Notes under the pieces: model-generated | What the model saw: only the letters and a program-made list of their open reading frames with translations | Told to the model about the DNA's origin: nothing | Databases searched by the model: none | Assembly: GCA_003550325.1 (NCBI GenBank) | Contig: QKWP01000212.1 | Coordinates: 166,367-230,366 of the forward strand | Direction of reading: 5' to 3' | Length of the DNA: 64,000 nucleotides | DNA from: Gigaspora rosea | Taxonomy: Eukaryota; Glomeromycota; Glomeromycetes; Diversisporales; Gigasporaceae | Translations under genes and position numbers: made by a program | In this document: in pieces, positions 34,906 to 47,649 of the stretch | How positions within the stretch are numbered: the stretch's first letter is position 1 | Layout: each line of letters begins with the position of its first letter

Positions 34906-36023
34906 CTGTATTACCATGGAATAGCGCATGTAGGTGCTATTTCAAAAATTGCATTCCCTAAAAATAGCATATTGGGTTTCAAAATAACACCTATGCATGT
35001 TTTGAAATAGCATGCACCTTATATTGAATACTGTATAAATGAATGTATTTTTATAAGTTTGTATAACAGAAAAAGTTCTTAGTACTATCTAATCTCTCCT
35101 TTTGTTATAATACTAACTATTTATTTTCAAATTTTTATAGCGAATATTTGACAATATGAATATAGCAATACTTAATATATGCGCCAGGTAGAGTTAATTA
35201 ATACATAATGAGGTCGTGAAGCATATAAATAAATAGATAAATAAATAAATAAATTCAATATCGATAAAATAAAAATAGCAAATAAAAAAATAAATAAAAA
35301 TTAAAATAATAACGGGCTAATGAAAAATAGTTATTTCAGTATCACCAAATAGAAGTTCATATGAACAGAATGCTAAAAGTGGGCATTGAGAATGACGTTA
35401 CTATTCTTCTATTCTATTTATATAAATTAAGGTCAGATTTTTAGTACTGTACAGGATTACTATTTGTTTATATACATAATACTATACATGAATAACAAAT
35501 TGAAGATCTATATTTTTTTGCAAAACTATGTATTTTCTATTTAAGGAGATTGATTTTCAAATAAATACTTATAAACTGCACATGGGTACTATTTCAAAAA
35601 TCTCTTTGGTGCATAAAAACTACTGTAGATTCCCCAAAATAAGCAACTCTCTAAAATAAGCAACCCTCCTGATTTTTTTCAAAAATCTCAAAAAATTCAT
35701 TGGTAGTTGCTATATATAAAACTTTTTTTACTAAGTAAACTTCAAAAGAAGTCAATTAAGTAAAGTTGTTTAACGCATAAAAATACACTTATAGTAAAAA
35801 TTTGGTATCATTTGGACAACTTTTTATTAGTACGTTTTTCTTTTTTTCAGAATCTTGATATTTTGAAAATAAACAACTCTTGTTTTTTCGTGTAATTTTT
35901 GGCCATAAAAGGTTGTTTAATTTCAGAATATTTTGTAGATTGGTTTCAAAATAGCGCACATGTGTGTACTCGAAATACCATGCAGGTGATTGAAATACTA
36001 CACAGGTGTACACTATTTTGCAG
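34906..36023. mobile_element. TA-flanked inverted-repeat element with GCATGTAGGTGCTATTTCAA arms
   Basis: The ends CTGTATTACCATGGAATAGC and its weaker complement at about 35985-36023 are followed inward by CTATTTCAAA-type words in both orientations (34940, 35005, 35590, 35945, 35995). TA lies immediately outside both ends. No coding content was seen. The GAAATAGCGCGCAT theme also occurs in the intron-3 MITE at 13485. Confidence 0.55.
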
Positions 36024-36299
36024 TAATATAGTATATTTGAAAAGTAGGTATTGGATAAAAATGTTATATTTGAAAACAGTTGATGGCCAAAAAAGGTGTA
36101 TTTAAAAGAATGCCAATTGGGATATTTTTATAAAAATTATATTTGAAATATGCTAATGAAAAATCTGGGTAATAAATGCAAAAATTGAAAAAACAAAATT
36201 TGGAAAAATGCAAAAATTGTAATAAAATAGTATAAAACAGGAGGTTTTTTTAAGTTTTTTTTTTTTACATTTTATGGAATATATATTTATGATGTATAG

Positions 36300-37150
36300 C
36301 AAATTATGCATTAAATAGACTTAATTTGGATCTTCCGTAACTCTTCCACCAATTACTTGTACCAACAATTATACTAACACTTCAGAAGTAAAGTTTCAAA
36401 ACAACAGTAGAAAAACCAAAAAAAACATGCAACCTGGTAGCTGTTATTTAGGGATACAGTTTGCTAATAGCTTTAGAGTTTGTCATTCACCAAAAAGTTG
36501 GTACTTGTTGTTTAGAGGTAAAGTTCATAGACTACCTGCCAACAAGCTTAGAGTTTATCACTTACTACAACCTGAAAAGTACTTGGTGGCTCTTTGATGG
36601 ATTTGGACTATACTGGAAGAACCACTGTCTCTACTATAGTTACATGTGAACTCTTTTGGGTATTGTTGGTTCATAAAGAATTCTCAAAAAGTTGGCATTT
36701 TGGTGTACTCCCTCCAAAGGATTTGCAGTATTTACTGCTTCCAAAAAAGAAAAGCATGGATACAAATGTTATGAGTGGCTTAGATACAGATAACGTGAAA
36801 AGACGTGCGAGACCTATGGAAAAACCACTAGAAGAATATTCTAGAAGCTTTGTCTTTTTTTCAAGCAGTCCAGGTTATATAACTGCTTTTCGTTTAACAT
36901 ACAGGGACCTGGGCCTGTTAACCAGAATATGGTTATCGATATTAACAATTTTTATTTTGAAGTCTGTCAAGTTATTGTAAATAACTTGCAACATCTAACT
37001 GTTAGGCCTCAGGTAAAGATTGATTAGTAGTAGAAGGCCATCATGAAGCCTGAGTTTCTCATTCTTCAGTTGTAATGATATTATTCTCTTTTGTATATAA
37101 TAATATTAAACTTAATAAATGAATTAGAAACAAGGTCTCTGTACAAAACA
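36300..37150 (+). other. Possible decayed retrocopy or gene relic
   Basis: Higher GC than its flanks, with overlapping short open frames (36461-36649 and a 128-codon frame 36594-36980) that match nothing I recognise. Near the end an AATAAA (about 37113) is followed by an A-rich tract at 37140-37160, as expected of a polyadenylated insertion. A weak tandem resemblance exists between about 36425-36500 and 36500-36570. Function unknown; may be noncoding. Confidence 0.35.
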
Positions 37151-37309
37151 AAAAAAAAATTAAATAGACTTAATAAATTTTTATTTTTTTTTATATATAT
37201 ATTTTTTTAGAGAATGTAATTAATTTTTTTTTAAAGAACATAATTTGTAATTTTTTTTTTAGGAATGTGGAGCTCTGTTTTTTTGTTTTTTTTTTTTAGT
37301 AAATGTAAT

Positions 37310-39090
37310 TAGGCCATATAAAATTTATGAATTGGTTTTTATAACCTGGCCGGGTCATAAAAGCTAAATTGTGAAATTAAATTTTATATACTATATTAAT
37401 AAATAAAATTTTATATGCTAGTTCTCAGGTCATAAAAGCTAAAATTTAAATCTAAAATTTTATATCACAAAATTTTGAATTTGATTGGGTGTTAGAAATC
37501 TATGTTAATGCAATAATATGCTGTGCTAGTATTCTATCCCAATTGTCATTTTTGAAAATTTATTTTTAGTCGAAATGTATATTTAGTAAGATTGATATAG
37601 CCCCCAAATATAGTATTATAGTATAGTAAACGAGATTGTTTCACCCAGTTTGAAGAGTTAATAAATTTGATTTATGTGATATATCGAATTTATGCACTTT
37701 ATGCGATATATCAAATTTATGAGCTTTATAAATTTATGTACTTTATCCAATTTATTAAACAACAGGTATGTAAATAAAATTAGTGCAGTTATGTAAAAAG
37801 TATAAATATGATGTATTTTGTCTTTACAAGGAGTAAGTCTGGAAAGCAAGAACTCAGTAAAGTTCAAAAGCTTTAGAAGTCCAACATTGTAGAGTAATAA
37901 CTTTTGAAATTAGAGTAGGTGTTATCATTAGTAATCCTCTACTAGTTAATTAAATAAACTGTTATTAGTATAAACCAATTACCTCTCGATAAGTGAAATC
38001 GTATAGCTAATATGCTAGATAGTCTAATCGAATTTTTATTTTTTTTAACTTTTTTTTGCCTTGTTATACATATTATACTTATACATAATCTAAATTGTCC
38101 TCTTGCTAAAGTAAGTTAAAAATAAATAGAAGCTGGGTATAAAAAAAGAAAATATATTTGATATAATATACAAGCTTAATATAAAATACAAAAATATAAA
38201 TAAGTTTATTTTTAAAATTTTAAGATATATATCTGGTTTTAGTAAGACTATGTTATATAGCTACTCTAATTATTATAATGAGATTAATTAAACTTATAAA
38301 ATTTTTTGTTGGGTTGCCACTGGGTCTTGGGGTATGATTTTAAAATTTAAAATTTTATTAATAAATATAAAATTTTTTAATAAATAAAAATAAAATCCAG
38401 GTAGGCGGGTGAAAAATTTTTAAATGTTATGAAAACCAATTAATAATTTTGTATAGCCTTATACTTATATATAATTAAAATCGTCCTCTTGCTAAAAGTA
38501 TGTTAAAAATAAATAGAAGCTGGATATAAAAAAAGAAAATATATCTGATATAATATAGCGAGCTTAATATAAAATACAATAATACTGTATAAATAAGGCC
38601 ATGAAAAATTAATCAATTGGTTTTCATAACCTGGCCAGGTCAAAATTTGGAAACCTCAAAAAAAAAATTTTTTTATATGTTTTAATAACCGAGTAGAATT
38701 TTAAGAAAAATTTTATATAAATTTCATAAAATTTTATATATAAAATTTAAAAAAAAAAGCCGGCCGGCCAGGTCAGTTAAAAAGATACATGTTATGAAAA
38801 CCAAGTAGTTAAATTTGTATAGCCTAAGTCTATTTTTAAAATTTTAAGATATACATATAAAAATTTCTGGTCTTAATATGACTATATCATATAGCTACCT
38901 AATTATTAAAATAAGATGAATTAAACTTATAAAATTTTTTGTTGGGTTGCCAGGTCTTGGGGTATGATTTTAAAATTTAAAATTTTATTAAATATAAAAT
39001 TTTTTAATAAATAAAAATAAAATCCGGGGGGCAGGTGAAAAATTTTTTAAATGTTATAAAAACCAATTAATAAATTTTGTATAGCTTTAT
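37310..39090. repeat. Tandem duplication interrupted by a small TIR element
   Basis: A ~390-bp block (GTCCTCTTGCTAAA...AAATAGAAGCTGG...TTTTTTGTTGGGTTGCCA) at 38070-38460 is repeated at 38460-39085. The second copy is split by an insertion at about 38597-38824 whose ends AGGCCATGAAAAATT...TTGGTTTTCATAAC and GTTATGAAAACCAA...TATAGCCT are inverted. The same end motif occurs at 37313, 38430-38459 and 39055-39085, so several related elements overlap here. Confidence 0.65.
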
Positions 39091-39294
39091 ATTTATTTTA
39101 TTTTATTTATTTTTATTTTTTATTTTTTAGAAAATGTAAATTTTTGTTTTTTTTTGTTCTTTTTTTTTAGAGAATGTAATTCTAGTTTTTTTTTTTTTTT
39201 TAAAGAATATTATATTTCAAAAAAAGTTAAAAGTTCTATCTGATGTTTAAAATATAGCTTATATAAAAGTGTTAACCAAAAAATTTACTATAAT

Positions 39295-39488
39295 ACTCAA
39301 ATATAAGCCCTCATAGATTATTCAGAGACCTGTTTCACCAGTACAGCCCTCTAATACATTAGTCAGTCAAAGTCAGTTCTCAGATTCTGTTGACCAATCC
39401 TTTTAGAACTAGTTTATCTTTATAGGAAACTTGGTAGAGCAGTTCCTGTTCCACACAGATATTATCTATACTTTAGTAACTTATGCAT
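39295..39488 (-). mobile_element. Left part of a SINE-like copy split by the LTR retrotransposon
   Basis: AACTTGGTAGAGCAGTTCCTG and TAGTAACTTATGCATT correspond to 22475-22535 of the full SINE-like element. The remainder of the copy resumes at 50097. The outer part (39295-39415) is more diverged and uncertain. Confidence 0.65.
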
Positions 39489-40180
39489 TGTTAACCTATG
39501 AAACATCATAAAAATGGATATAACTTTTGACTCAGTAATTCAAATTTAATTAAACTACTACTATTTGACTCAGCTCGCCGAGCCAGTTCTAACGAGCTAT
39601 AGTACATCCCTGTACGATTTCTGGTTGCCAAGATAGGAGTTGTCAAATATTTAATCTTTTGATCAGCAATCTGATTGGCTAGGCGATTGCTGCGGGCAAA
39701 AACGTTAGATCTGACATATATAAAAGATGTAGTTTTTATAGCTTATATTCTAGATATCTCATATATCATATTTATAACTTTTATTACATATATTACATTT
39801 ATTATATTTATACTATATATTTTATTAATAGTATATTACACATGTAAAAGATATTGACTATTACATTTGTAAAATTTCAAAAAGTATAAAAGTGGCTAAT
39901 GTGGACCCCAAGTTCAACATCGAGTCTTCATACTCTTTCAATAAATAAATACAACTATTTACCACACAAATCAAACAGTTATTAGTATCCTCATATACTT
40001 TTAATTGTAGCCTCTTTCGTAATTGCAAATTGTCTTAAATCCTCTTTGTTAAGTTTTCGTAAAAATGCTATACTGACTTAGATATACCACAGTAACAAAG
40101 ATTGAAGTTACACAAAGTGCTCACTGTCTAAGATCACTCTAGTTACCTAATATCTTTGAAAAAGTGGATATAGGATAACA
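39489..40180 (+). repeat. 5' LTR (692 bp)
   Basis: Starts TGTTAACCTATGAAACATCA and ends GGATATAGGATAACA (TG...CA). It contains a 60-codon hydrophobic frame that is not considered a gene. It is highly similar to 49385-50096 apart from scattered substitutions and small indels. Confidence 0.9.
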
Positions 40181-42135
40181 AATTGGTGGTAACTGTGAGA
40201 TACTTTCTCCACCTGTGTTGAATTTTGGAAAATAAAATTTGAAATGTTGACTTCGTTTGCCACTAAGTAAAGTCAATAAATATTGCTCTGATCGAGCTAA
40301 ATTTGGACTGTATACTCTACAGGCGATTCTACGTCATTTCTTCTAAGCTTATCTTAGGACGAAAACGTCACTGGAATCCGTAAATCGTGTTGACGTCATT
40401 TTCTTCTAAACGATCTACAAGAAAAAAACTTTTGGTCACGTGCTTCTATCGCAAAACTAACTTTGCGAATTGGATAATGGAAGAAAATAACCTAACCCAT
40501 AGTCATACTTGATGCTATGAAAGGTATTGCAACCTCAAATACACCTGCACACATTGAAAATACCCTTGCCTGGAAAGCTTCTTTCTGCAAGAAATATCTT
40601 GAACAAGAATTGGATAAACTTGTTGACTCTTCTGAACAAAAAGACGGAACTATTGTCTTCGCCCTGAAAACTCTCAGATTAGCAGACTTATATTGTACTC
40701 AATTAAAGCAAACTCAAGCTTTTGATTGTTAAAATTTTTTTATTTTCTTCTTCTTTTCTTTATTATATCATTTTTATTTATTATTTTATGCAATTTAATT
40801 TTGACGAATATATTTTAAAATTATTTATACATCAGCGAAAACATTTTTCAGAATCCTCTTTAGGTCAAACAGACGACTCTTGTACTATTTGCTACCCTAT
40901 AAATACTGTTATTCCCAAAAATTTTTAAAATTTCTATTAGTAGTATTGTGATAAATATTCTGTTAATGATTTTTCTAGAAAATCTTTAGAATATTTTTAT
41001 CAAATATCCCAAATCTATACCCAATTTAACTTACCTCAGTATAAAAATACTATTGTTAAACTTATTTTTAGCTTTAGATATTCTTTTTCTCCTGTAAAAC
41101 CTGCTAATACACCACAACCTAGTCCTACCTTCTTACTTGCATGACTACCTACTCCTTCTCTACTACTTATTAACGCAATGACTACTTCTGATGATATTTT
41201 GTGCTATTTGAGAGAAAATGAAAAAGTAAACATGTTATTGAGAGTTGATCTATTCAAAGGAGATAGAACCCAAAATTCTCTTACCTGGCTTGTAGATTTT
41301 AACAAAGCTGCACAAGCAAACAAATGGAACTTGGCTAAAAAAAAGATATCCTCACTGCTTTCTTGAGAGTCTTGAGAGATAATGCTAATAATTGGACCAC
41401 TACTGTCCCAACTATGCAAATGGAAAAACTGATTGGGATGCTGTAGAAACTGCCTTTAAAACCTCTTTTTGTACCCAACAATGACAAAATAAATAGCTTA
41501 GGGACTTGGACTCATTAAAACAAGGTCCTAAAAAACCTGTTGATGCCTACTACAGTAGATTTAAAAAACTGGTTAAAAGAGTGGAAGCAAGAGCTGCACT
41601 CCAGGATGCTCAAAAACTATACTACTTCAAAAAGGGATTATGCTCTGCAATCTTACCAATCCTTCTTACTCATGCTTCTAATGATTTAGCCAGACTCTTT
41701 GAACTTGCTAGAACCTATAAGCAAGAAACTGATTTCGCTACTAATGCCGATTCTGGCCCAAGTAATCCTAATATAGAGGCTTATGAAAAAGAAATTAAAC
41801 AACTCACCAAGCAAATAAACCAAATGTTATTAAACTATGCATCCATCACATCTGCCTTAAGTGATCAAACTGAGCCAATCTATGGCCCAAAACAATCCAA
41901 TCAATCCTACCAGAAGCCAAGGCCTACTAACAACTCCCAATCCAATGTTGTTTGCTACAGATGTAGTGAAAAAGGACATTTTGTAAGAGATTGCATGTCT
42001 GAACGTTTACCAACCAAGGAACAACATTACCAAATGACCAATCAAAACCAAAATAAACAAAGAATTCATTATGCTGCTGCAGAAGAAGATTACTCTGAAG
42101 AAGAGGAAATTATATTACCCATGCCCTCGCTCTAA
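40181..42135 (+). pseudogene. gag remnant with CCHC zinc knuckle
   Basis: A 71-codon leader frame lies at 40517-40732; a capsid-like region begins at 41178 (LTWLVDFNKAAQANKW) and shifts frame in an A run near 41337. Stops follow at about 41444, 41481 and 41493, and the frame is then clear to 42135. That last part contains a capsid-like DAYYSRFKKLVKR stretch and one zinc knuckle, CYRCSEKGHFVRDC (CX2CX4HX4C, about 41953-41994). An acidic tail follows. This is a nucleocapsid-type Gag, inactivated by the frameshift and stops. Confidence 0.85.
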
Positions 42136-44950
42136 ACTCCATAACACAAATAGAAAGTACAAAAAGAAGTACAAAAGGAAATCCAAAAGAAATCAGAATC
42201 TCAAAAAGAAATAAAGTTAAGAAACAGAGCTGTTCATGTAGAAGAACCTGAATTTGAGGACATAATAGAAGAACTCATTGAACCCTCTAAACCTACCAAA
42301 CCTACTAGAGAAAGAGTCCAAAAACTTCCTTCAGTAATTGATCAATTGGAACCTTGTGATATCTCTAAAGATCTCTTGAATAGACCAGCCCAAGCTACCT
42401 ATGATTAGTTGCTCCAATACTCTAACCAACATAAATACCTGGTCCAAACATTGAAAAGAAACAATGCACCTGTTACTGAAGTAAACCATGTAGAATTAGG
42501 ACCCAAACGAAAGACTGTAGCTATGAGATACTATGTTAACATTAGAAAACAACCTGTAGTTGCCATTCTCAATTTTGGTACTGCCGTTAGCATCATTACT
42601 GCTAAATTAATAAAGAAATTAGGATTAAAAATTAACCAAAACTCTAAAACTATTGTCTTACTACTAATAGAGCTAGAGAAAGAGCATTAGGCTCTATTAC
42701 TCTTCTCCATGATATTGTCATTCCTATTGATCTACAAGTAATCGAATCCAAAGATGAAACCCTCTTGTTGGGAACTGACTGGTTCAATAAATCCAGAGCA
42801 AACCTTGATTTTGACAACTATACCTTAAAAATTCGCTATCTTGAAAAAAGAGCTACTATCTACATGACCCATGTGAGTGGAAAACCAGTACCTGATGAAT
42901 TGAAGAGTTTACTGATAAGGAAGAATGGATAAATAAAATTGAACAAGATCAAGAAATAAAAACATACTATACAGAAGAAGAAAATCTGGAAGATAAAGAT
43001 TTGTTCTATAACCTCTGGACTGAAGTTATCAATGAAAAGAACCCAGCAGCTTATGTTGCATTAACTGCTGATATTGAAATCCCACCTTCTACACTCCAAA
43101 TTAATACCTTCTTAACTAACTCTGAAAAGAAGATTGCAGAAAGATTCTTCTTAACAACTACTACATCTTTGCAGAAAACATTTCAGAAGAAGGACAAACC
43201 TTAGAACTTGAACAAACCAATAAAGTCTGTTATGAAATCTATACTCCACATGCTAGCCCAATTAAACAACAAGCTTATAGAGCATCTTCAGATGACCAAG
43301 AATTTCTCAAACATGAAATTGAAGAGATAGAAAGACGAGGAATTATCAGAGAATCATGTAGCCCATGGTCCTCTTCTGTGGTTATTGTACCCAAGAAGAG
43401 TGGAAAGAAAAGACTTTGCATTGACTATCGTAAGTTAAATACAGTCACAGAAAAAGATGTCTACCCTCTCTCTGACATCAATGAAATCCTATCTGTCTTT
43501 GAAAGAGCCCAATGGTTCACTAGTCTGGATCTAGCTAGTAGATATTGGCAAGTTGCCATAAAAGAGAAGGATAAAAAGAAAACAGTCTTCATTACTAGAC
43601 AAGAAATGTATGAATTTAATGTAATGCCTTTTGACTTATGCAATGCACCTGCCATATTCCAACGATTAATAGACAAAATCCTGCAACCATTTATTAACAA
43701 GTTTGTAGTAGTTTATTTGAATAATATTACTATTTACTCAAAAACATTTAAAGGACATTGTAAACACCTCCAAACTGTATTTAAGACACTACAAGAAGCT
43801 AACCTAAAATTAAATACAGAGAAATGTTTCTTCTTTTTAAATGAATTAAAATTCCTAGGACATATTGTAGGAAAAGATAGAGTAAAACCTGATGAAGAAA
43901 AGATAGCAAAAGTGAAAAACTTTCTAACGCTACCACTGTTCGCCAAATTAGAGGATTCTTAGGACTTGTCTTCTATTACAGAAAATTCATAAAAGGATTC
44001 TCCAAAATTGCCAAACCTTTAAACCTCTTACTACAAAAAGACCATCCTTACTATTGGAAAAATGAACAAGAGAATGCCTTTCAAACTCTTAAGGACCATC
44101 TCATTACTACACCAATTTTGCAGTATTCCGACTTTAAACAGCCCTTTTATATCCATACCGATGCTTCACAATCTGGTCTAGGAGCTATACTAGCTCAAAT
44201 CGATGAGGACAAAAGAGAACACATTATTGTATATGCAAGTAGAAGCCTCTCAAAAGCTGAACAAAACTACTCAGCTACAGAACTAGAATGTTTGCTGTAG
44301 TATGGGCAGTGGAACATTTCTATCAATATTTAGAAGGAAATCACTTTTATCTCATTACTGACTATGCAGCCTTAGAATAGCTCAGAACTACAAAACTCAT
44401 TGGATGCTGAGCCAGATAGATTATGCGCCTTGAACCATACAATTTTACAATAATCCATAAAGCAAAGAGAAAGTATAATAATGCTGACTTATTATCTAGA
44501 ATGTATGAAGAAGATGAGCTATTTGAAGAAAAACAAGAAGTTAATTTTCTTGATCTACCTAATGAGAAAGAAGCCTGGGAAGCTGCTCTTGCAGGAAATC
44601 CAATCATCTTCCCTATGGAAGAGGATAAAGTAGAGATATTTTACTTGGGTAATGATGAAGAACCTAACGATGAGGAAGAATCTCCTAAATTTATTGATCT
44701 CTACTTAGAAAACACTTGGGACGACATTGAACCTTTCCCACCAAATTATCCAATGATTTATACATTAACCAATGAAGAGCTAGACTTAGTCCACTTAAAT
44801 GAAGAATATGATGATAGTGATAGAGAAGTTATCTTTAATGACCAAAGTGATCTTAACAATTTTAAAAACTTTCTTAAGTTTCAAGACATAGATGAACTTG
44901 AAAGATATAACCAGGCTATCGACTGGGTACTAAAACAAAATTGAGAAAGA
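42136..44950 (+). pseudogene. pol remnant: protease, reverse transcriptase, RNase H
   Basis: The protease region (about 42500-42800) has ILNFGTAVS where an active aspartic protease has the D-S/T-G-A core. Reverse transcriptase occupies about 43250-43960 (SPWSSSVVIVPKKSGKKRLC, DYRKLN, FTSLDLASRYWQV). Its catalytic YxDD has become YLNN (43714-43725). RNase H is visible as YIHTDASQSGLGA (about 44150) and ends at NNADLLSR, with a one-base loss near 44290. An acidic spacer open from 44423 to 44944 follows. Several active-site changes are compatible with C-to-T or G-to-A transitions. Confidence 0.85.
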
Positions 44951-45283
44951 AGACATCGACATCATTGAGAAAGATGGCAGGAACATTATGACTGTCTAAT
45001 AGAAACTGCATATAAAGAAGATGATTCAGAACTTGAGTCTGAAACCCAAAGAGGTGTTCAAACTATACAAGATCTGGAGATTGTCCAAAAAACATTGCAT
45101 GACGACCTATCCCCTACCTTTCTTGAAAGTATCTGTCCCTATGAGACCATGACCTTCTCTCCTGATGGAATTGTATATGACAACCAATTCTGCACTTGGT
45201 CTTACATCGAACATATTAGTAAACGATTCAGTATTAAAGATAAAGGAAAAGGACTTACCAGAAATTGAAAAGGTCCTTGCGCC

Positions 45284-47130
45284 TAGTGTTACAAATCAAA
45301 AATTGATTAATCTGATTAATCGATTAATCGTTGATTAATCAATTGACTTTTCAAATATGCGATTAATCGATTAATGCGATTAATCGATTAATTGATTAAT
45401 TGATTAATCAATTAATCAATTAACTCAATTAATTGCTAATCTGGATAAGATCGGCACTATTTTTATATTAGAATTTGGGAGAAATTACTATGTTTTTTAC
45501 TATATGCTGAAATCTGACATCGGTCCAATGAAAAGTATTTTTTTATTAAGTTAACAGCTCATGTCAATTAATTGAAAGTTGTAGAGCTCACTGAGACGCA
45601 TCCAATGGTAGTTAGAGTATCCAATTCGACCCAGTGTATGCTGAGATATCGCCAAAAAACGATTGGCTGACTATATAAAATTCTATATAAACAAACTAGA
45701 AATGTTATATAGTCGACCAATCGTTTTTTAATGATATCTCAGCGTACACTGGGCCGATTTGAATGATCTAACCACCATTAGATGCGTCCCATTGTGCTCT
45801 ACAACTTTCAATTAATTGACATGAACTGTTAACTTAATAAAAAAATACTTTTCATTGGACCGACTTCAGATTTCTGCATATAATAAAAATTTATATTGTA
45901 CTTATCCCCAAAATTTACTATTGTCCCAATATGGTAATAGTGCTGATCTTATCCGGATTATTAATTAATTGATTAATCGATTAATTGATTAACCCGATTA
46001 ATTGATTAATCAATCAATCAATTAATCGATTAATCGATCAATCGATCAATCGATTGACCAACTAATCGATTAGTTGATTAATCGATTAGTTAGTATTAAT
46101 AATAATATTATTATTTTATTCAAAGAATTATTGCAAGACTTTATTATGGCACCAAAATTCTTAACTATTTGTATCGGTAATATGAGGCCAATTACTAGTT
46201 TAAAGAGTACATAATTTTTCACATTAAATTATTAATTCTTCAATTATTTTGTGAATTAAAAATCAACTCTCAATGTACTAACTTTAATCTTATTAATTTT
46301 CAATTATTTATTTTTTATTACATTATAATTATAAATTGTTTTTTAATTTCAGGTTTATGTATGTGAAAAGATCAATCTTTATCTTATTTATTTAAGCTTA
46401 AAGATTAATATAGAAATGATCACCAAATCTTAGTTAACACTTTCATTACAACCTTTTGTGTTGTGTCTTTGACGATCATAGATTATCATTTATCTGACTG
46501 ATAACACATGACTAGTATCACTTTACTATATTGGGTGATTTCAATAGAAACAGACCATTTTTACATATATTTTATTTTGAGATAATTGAGTTTAATCATT
46601 TGTTTTGATTTTCAGACTGATCCAGGATTAATCAAATTTCACGATTTTTATTGGTTAATAAAGATAAACAGATGACTATCAGGTAATCTCGTGATGTGTT
46701 GACCCTACGCAGTTTTGTGTATTTTTTTTTACATTATCTTAATTTTTTATTATGCAAATCGACTTTTATTTATAATTGAAAAATGTCAATCATGTCAAAA
46801 TTTATATGAATCTAATAAAAACTCATTTTTCAAAAAATTGTAAAAATGGGCTGTTTCTATTGAAATCACCCTATATATGAGTAATCGATTATTCGATTAA
46901 ATCGATTAGTTGGTAAATCGAATAATTGATTAATCGATTTAATCGAATAATCAATTATTCGATTAATCGATTAATTGATTAATCGATTATTCAATTATTC
47001 GATTAATCATTAATCAATTATTCAATTAAATTAATTAATCGATTAGTTGGTACAACAATTTTTAATCAATTGATTAAAAAATTTTTATCCGATTAATTGA
47101 TTGCATTTTTTGGTCCGATTTGGAACACTA
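45284..47130. mobile_element. hAT-like element with ATCGATTAAT words, inserted in the Ty3 element
   Basis: The ends TAGTGTTACAAATC and GATTTGGAACACTA are inverted; flanks CTTGCGCC (45276-45283) and TTTGCACC (47131-47138) are an 8-bp duplication with two transitions. Both ends carry long runs of GATTAATCGATTAATC. The interior contains a long palindrome (45435-45960) and AT-rich DNA; no transposase. It splits the retroelement between the RNase H spacer and integrase. Confidence 0.75.
45435..45960. repeat. Long palindrome, ~260-bp arms
   Basis: The left arm (from TCTGGATAAGATCGGCAC) and the right arm (to GTGCTGATCTTATCCGG) pair through TTAATTGAAAGTTGTAGAGC, GACCCAGTGTA(T/C)GCTGAGAT and AAAACGATTGG. 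The centre is near 45695. The arms differ at scattered bases. It is likely a foldback nested inside the surrounding element. Confidence 0.8.
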
Positions 47131-47640
47131 TTTGCACCCAATATTGGTGTGGAAATAAACTTTACAGTTCTTGCGATGAATGTCCTACCTGCTATGTTGA
47201 GTTATAGCTCTGGGTAACCATAAAAAGATATCCTATTGAAACTATAGGACTATGCTATTTGAGTATGCCAAATGACAATTTTGAAGAACTCTATCTTTCC
47301 CTGAACCCTGTTCATATGAATTATTACCTTTAGAACCCTTATTTAAACAACAATCTGCCCCTTTGATTAATCAACAAACTATTACTAATGTCCAAGTAAA
47401 CTATTTTGTTATCCAACCCGATTACAACTTAACAAACACCCCTTGGTGGTTACCCTTGTTAGAAACACCCTCTCAACAATTATTGGATGAATACAATAAT
47501 TTTTCTTCTACTTACCTTTATAATTCTGTCTGGTGGACAACATCTAACTCTACTTCTTATAATTAAAACTTTATATAATTCCTTTTTTGAAACCTGACAA
47601 TAAACTTAATCCAGTCTAGGTCATTGGTATCCTAGCACTC
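47131..47640 (+). pseudogene. Spacer between RNase H and integrase of the Ty3 element
   Basis: Retroelement sequence resumes here after the nested insertion. A short frame at 47363-47566 (NVQVNYFVIQPDYNLTNTPW) recalls accessory spacer frames but matches nothing I can name. Confidence 0.5.
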
Positions 47641-47649
47641 CTTTCAAAA

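Noticed and set aside
39675-39857. Hydrophobic frame also present at 49580-49864
   Set aside because: It is LTR sequence and appears in both LTRs because they are duplicates; the hydrophobicity comes from ATA/TTA-rich DNA.
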